Positions 50,101 to 56,100 of a DNA stretch of 64,000 nucleotides are shown here, piece after piece (the first letter of the stretch is position 1; each line of letters begins with the position of its first letter). The stretch spans positions 11,408,381-11,472,380 of the forward strand of contig JABAKD010000011.1 in the NCBI GenBank assembly GCA_012845835.1, written 5' to 3'. The stretch is from Undaria pinnatifida (lineage: Eukaryota > Sar > Phaeophyceae > Laminariales > Alariaceae). The notes under the pieces are model-generated. The model did no database searches. It was not told the origin of the DNA and was given only the letters and a program-made list of their open reading frames with translations. The position numbers were made by a program, and so were the translations under genes.

Positions 50101-53100
50101 TGGTGCCACCGGCAGCTCACACCCTGCGGTTTTAGCGCTGTCAAGACTGCTGCCCGCCGTTGTTTCCGCAGCACGTCTTTGTTCGCTCCCATCTACATCG
50201 ATCGGCACAATATTCACTCATTCCTCATCAGAACTGCACTCCACCAACCAGCGTTTTTGGAGATGCAAAACTACATTTACGTAGCGGCAACCAGCACTAT
50301 AATACTCCGATTCCGCCACACCACAGTTGTACTACTGGTTGCTCCCATCAAGATATCAGGATGTGTGTAAGTCAAGCGACTTCACTCGCACTCACTGCTG
50401 TAACGGCAACCGGCACTACGGGGAGACCCCAACTGTGCTCGTGTAGGTGCTGTTGTGTCGATATCGTTTAAGTTTGGTCCAATTGGAAGAGCTCGCAATA
50501 GACATGGAACAGTGCTGCAATATTAGCCGCAAGAACTGGGAAAAAATCTGCCGTTGGGTTTTTTACGACTCTTGTTTTTTTGTCAAATTTTCTGTCCAAC
50601 TTGGAAGATAGATAGATAGATGTCAATATCCACATACGTAGCAAATTTGGCGGAAAATTGGAAACAAATCGGCCGTTCGTTGGGTATTTTACGACTCAAA
50701 CTTTCTCAAATTGCCTCATTTTTTTTGTTTTCGATCTTAATCGCACTTTTTCTGCGTCCATGCGATGATCTCTTGCATCACCACAGTCACCATCTGCCTC
50801 TGACACACACAGAGAAAGAGAGCGAGCGCCAGCGACGTGACGACAGAGGAACTCGCAAAACGACAGACAGCCGAGAGGCACAATTCATCCATCATCAGCA
50901 CCCCCATCATGTTACAGTCCAACTAACTGCAAGCGCACTATTAATTAGACTATAATACCACTGGTGCTAGGCGAGCTTCGACGAGTCCTGGCACCACAAG
51001 GAAGCTACGGCAGCACCACCAGCACCACCTGTACGGGCAGAACGACGAGGAGACGGCACCCCCCTCTCTTCGTGGCGAGCTGGTGAGCGCGCAGAGAGGG
51101 GCTGATCGAGCACGAAGAGATGTCACGGTGATCGAGTCCGCTTAGCTTAGGCCCCTTGCCTTGCGTGCTCGTCGATGCTATCATGCTGTAAATATACTCG
51201 TAGCGCCGCTGTGTAAACGACAAACGGTTCAAAGGCTAGGGGAGCGTCTCTTGCACAACGCTATGCACACTACGGATCGGCCATGAAAAATAAGTATTGC
51301 CTCTCAGACTTGCTTCGTGGTTGGTTGCAGGCTGCTGCTCCTCCTCCTACTCCTCCTGTCTGTGCACGATGGATGGCGTTCTGTCATGTGCCAGGAAGGC
51401 CTATGATATAAAAATCAAAAAAAGACATGGGGGAAATAAATCCAGAAAACCTATGCCTTGATTTTTGTTGCATTGTGGATAAATACGAGTCAACAAGAAG
51501 ATTTCTCTCCCGCACATACATGTAGCCTCTGGTGTGCTGCCGTGCTTTTGTGCCGCTTTCGTAATCACTGCGGTTGGCATTGCATGGCCAAATACCCTTG
51601 CTGTACTATTTGCAACGTATCTCTGTCTTGTAGTTTGTGACCACAGCAGAGTATGTTTCTGTAGGAAGCTCTGGGCGCTGCAGGAGGAGGCACCGGCACG
51701 GACGCTGGTTTATGTGCTGGGTGGAAATATATGGGTGTACATACCAGTTTAATTGTGAAGAACACACACATTATTTTACTTTTTTATGGGCGTTCATATT
51801 CATGGGGTTTCACGAGGCGCTCCATAGCCTATTCCATGAAAAGCTCCAATGGCATTGCCATGGCAATGTTATCAGGCTGTCATTTCCGTACTATGGCGCG
51901 GTCAGAGCCGTAGCCCTAACCCTAGCCCCAACCTTAACCCCTTTAGAGTAGTACTGCATCAACGTGCTGGGGGATAAAATACTTGGAAATAGTGTGGGAG
52001 GCTTCTTTTTCAGAAGAACTGTCACGAATCGTGCCCTAGCGCAGTGAGGTCTAGAGTCAGGGCGAGACAGACGAGTATATCTAATAAGGCGAACCATACG
52101 AGGATATCTAGTCTACTAACATCGCAGGATTCCCATGTGGGTTATGTCTGTAACACGCCTCAGATATTCATGATGACTGACCTCCCAAGGGCCGATACGA
52201 CCGAGTTCAGAAGGCGCTTGTGCGTTCCTCGGAGAAAAAGAGCAAGTCCCCTGTGCAGGTGCTCAAGATGTGAAGCCTCCCAAGAAAGTAGTGTGTAAAT
52301 GGTAACTTGATTGCTTATTCGAAGGGTTTATAAACGTGAACCCAAGGATTTGTTTGGTTGATTGGTTGCGTCCGGGTGGGGCAGCCACACCCGACTTAGG
52401 GAGGGGGCGTAAATAGCGCGGCCCCTACTATCACGAAAACGCCTCTGTCATAGTAACTCTTGAAAATGTCACGGAACCGTAACATCCCCCCTAGCATAAT
52501 GCGATGACAAGCGCAATATGCTATAGCAATACTGTGACTGTATAGCCAAGGGTAAAGAGCCGCAAAGCTCTTTACAGAAATAATGACCTCGAGGATAGGT
52601 TAACAAACCGAAAACACAGGGGCCATAAGAGGGAAATCCTCGATAACCCCCCCCCCCCTGCCTTTTCACTGCGTATTTGATCGCCTGACCACCATTCAAT
52701 GGCTAAAAGTCCGTATGTGAACGAAAATGACGTGCATGAAAGCAGCACGCAACTCCACGGGACTGACCCGTCTACTCCTTTTTGAGTCTGCCCACATACA
52801 ATATAATCCTCCACCAAAATGCAACGTCGGTAGCTCAATAACATACCGCAAAAAAGAAGAAAAGCTCGACGGGAAAAGAAATCCTGAACCTTTGCCAAAC
52901 GCGGAACTCCAATGCCAGGTACCAAAGCACAAAAAGGAAGCATATGACACAATAAACCGCGAACAAAATAAACGGCTGAAGGTCAAGGATAAGTATGTAG
53001 CCCTCACCAAACAACCACTATATAGTCCATTCAACTTCAACTCATACCCAAATAGTAAACACGACACCGTCACTTCTCAAGGGATTGTACCAACAGTCTA

Positions 53101-56100
53101 TCCGACTCTTCACGAAGTAGTGCCGATCCTAGAAACAGGGCATACCCCCCGTGAGCTGTGAAATAGGATCAACGCAGATGCCCAGGGGAAACCCATACAA
53201 CGAGCAACAAACCCGATGAAATCCCATTGGTAACTCCGAAACAAAGCCATTACAATCGCACAAAGATGTTAGCAACAGTTGAGCCTCCAAAGTAAAAACT
53301 GAGTCGGAAAAGAGGCAAAAAGCAAAACGAAACAACACGGCCAACAACAACCAACACAAAAATAAAACATAGCAGCCAACACGGCTATCGAAATAAAAAA
53401 ACGAAAAAAAACAAAACAGCCAAAACCGACACAAAAAAAATGAAGAATTCAGACTGGCAAACCAAGACCGGCCAAGAAGACACATTACTATGACCAAACA
53501 CGTGAACATACGCCTCGCACACCAGAGTCATTTCCTAGATACAGATATCCACACATAGCAATCACCCCGCTATCGCAACATAGCATCATAACATTTTTCG
53601 ACCGAACTACCCCACTCCAAATCGAACAGCTGCCACCAACTGGATGCACCATCCTTCCCCCAAGAACTTCTCAACAGGACTCGTGGTCAAAGTGTAACTC
53701 AACAACTAATACGAGAAGCAGAAACAGGGTAAGGAACTCTTCGCCTTGTCGGCGGACCCAGTTATGGTCGCTCAAGCGCAGTCTCCAGTAGCCAGTGTTG
53801 TAGTCCGGCACGTGACTCTTGCAGTCTGAACAAGTAACCCAGGTCCTTACACATGGCGCAGACACCTATTTGGCGGACAGAGGCGAGGCGTCGCGACGAG
53901 AAGGAGGCACGGGCAAGGGCTCGGAGCAAAGGAAAGGCGTAACAGCGCACGGGCAAGGGTTCGGAGCGAAGGAACGGCGGAACAGCGCACGGGTCAGACT
54001 TCAGAGCGAGCGATCGGTGCACGGGCAAGGCTTCGGAACGAAGGAGCATCGCGCGGGCAAAGCTTCGGGGCGAGGGAACAGCGCACAGACAGGGGTTCGG
54101 AACGGGAGAGTGCGCACACAAGTCAGGGTTCGACGCGAGGGAACGGCGCGCGGGGAAGGGAACGGCGCGCTGGAAAGGCTGGTCTAGATGGGTGTTCTTC
54201 CATCGCCTTCGCGTTAGAGATGCAGGCTTGGTACCCATCGTTTGGTGTCCGGTGATTCCGTGCCGTGGCAGGCTTCTGACGAAGGCGGCACCTCCCCCCC
54301 TTGACGAGTTGAAAATTCATGGAAAGAAAGGAACAGAGGAACAATTGTAAAAATTGTGGGCACGGACGTTAACGGGACGCCGCGGTAAATAATGATGAAC
54401 CTACGCAGCCGAACAGGGGCCTGGTTGCCGTCTCCTTTAGAATTTGAGACGGCAACAAAGGTCCCAACAATAAGTGCGGAGCCAACGTCAAAATACATTC
54501 CTGTTGCCTGCTGCTTTCTGACCCGTGATCCTATGTTGCCCGCCCTCCGTCCTCCTCTCCCTCCCTGTTCGACCCTCGTTTTCCATCCGCGTCACTCAGA
54601 ACTCGTCTACAAACGGCGTGGACAGCGACAACAACAGCGGCAACAGCAACATCAACAACAGCACCAGCAGCGAGAACAGCAGCAACGACAGAAATAAACG
54701 CTGTCGACACGACGAGCACGCCGACTGCCTCCGATACCGCCGTTTCCCCGACCGATTTCGCGGAGGGGTCAGCATCCTCCGCCTCATCTGAGAGTAGCGG
54801 TAGCGACGGGGACATCAGTCCGATCCTTAAGGTGTGGTCCGAAATGGAGCAGGAAGACAAGAAAAAGGACCGGAAGGAGGAGGAGGAGGCAGGGGGAAAG
54901 AAGAAGGAGCGGGGGCGGGGACAGATGGAGGTCGGGCGGAAGGAGACATCAGACGAAGAGCATTACGACCACGACGACGGTGCTGATGGACGCATGGCTA
55001 ACTTCGCCCAGATGCTTATGGGAGCGCTAGACCTCGAGTACGAGAGCATTCTCTCGTCCGAGGAGCAGCAGCAGCAGCAGCAGCAGCGGGAAAAGGGGGA
55101 GGACGACGACGGCAAGGAGAGGGGGAAAATCCGGAGGAGGAGAGGGCCGTTCGACAGACGTTATTCGAAGGTCAATCGGAGGCTGCCACGGCGGTGACAA
55201 ACGAGTCCGCACAGAAAACAAGGGATGTCCTCGATCGGGCATGCAAAGAAGTGGCTCAACACCAGGTGTACACAACGTAAGATACATGTTCTCCAGTCAT
55301 TTGTTACCTATCGCATAATACCCCCTCCCCCCGCCCGTCGCCGTCCCCCCTTCCCGCCCCCCCCCCCCCCACCCCCCGCATAAACACCCAGCTCTGCCCC
55401 CACCGGTTCTACGACTTACAGGATATACATGATACACTGATGCATTCCACAGCCGTCATATTTTGTCGCCCTAAAAAAGGGTTTTATAGTTTCCGTGCAC
55501 AGATTGATTAACATCACCCTGTTGACCCTTGGTACAATCCGGTTCTAAGCGGAGACGCCGACCAATATTCGTTGATGAGACACACACCCAGTAATACGCG
55601 CGATCGGAGTAACACACACAGCTTGCAAATATGAGTTTCTCGACGAAATCTTCCATCTCACAGCTGGAGTGTGTTTTACTTTTTTGTAATATCTGCGACA
55701 TTATTCGTTTGGTACTCGTATCAAGATCAAAATCGTACCAAACTGCATCATAAAGCATCACCATAATACGAATGGCAGAGATATCTTCCTTCTTGGTGTT
55801 CCTCCTTGCGTGCAGCGTCATTACGTTACCTAGTATTTTCATGAGCGAAGCGAGTTTCTACTTTCCGACGACGCCAAAATATAGGCCCTCATTTCCGGCC
55901 TCGCGCGCCCGATTGCCATGTACCGTGTCCCACCCGATGGCCGAATCTCCCCCAAAAAAACAGTTAACCCTATCTCGGGACGCACACACCGAAGCGCAGT
56001 GACAGCAAAGCCATCTTGTTTCAAGAGGTCGATTGGCTTTGATTGGATTGGATGGGTTGGGTTGGGTTGGGTCGGAACTTTCCTGATTCCCACCAACGCA

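Larger units (their letters stand above)
45814..54599 (+). other. long intron or intergenic stretch
   Basis: No convincing exon seen. Contains a GTGAGTGA microsatellite at 46637-46656, GGTTAA repeats (48105-48130), A/C-rich unclassified sequence (52490-53660) and a degenerate minisatellite (53905-54180). Several 60-140-codon frames lack splice sites and recognisable motifs. The frame at 50015-50284 is the most protein-like but unassigned. Confidence 0.4.

Noticed and set aside
53129-53509. Leucine/phenylalanine-rich minus frame that looks like membrane protein
   Set aside because: Arises from A/C-rich plus-strand sequence. Composition artefact with no start context.
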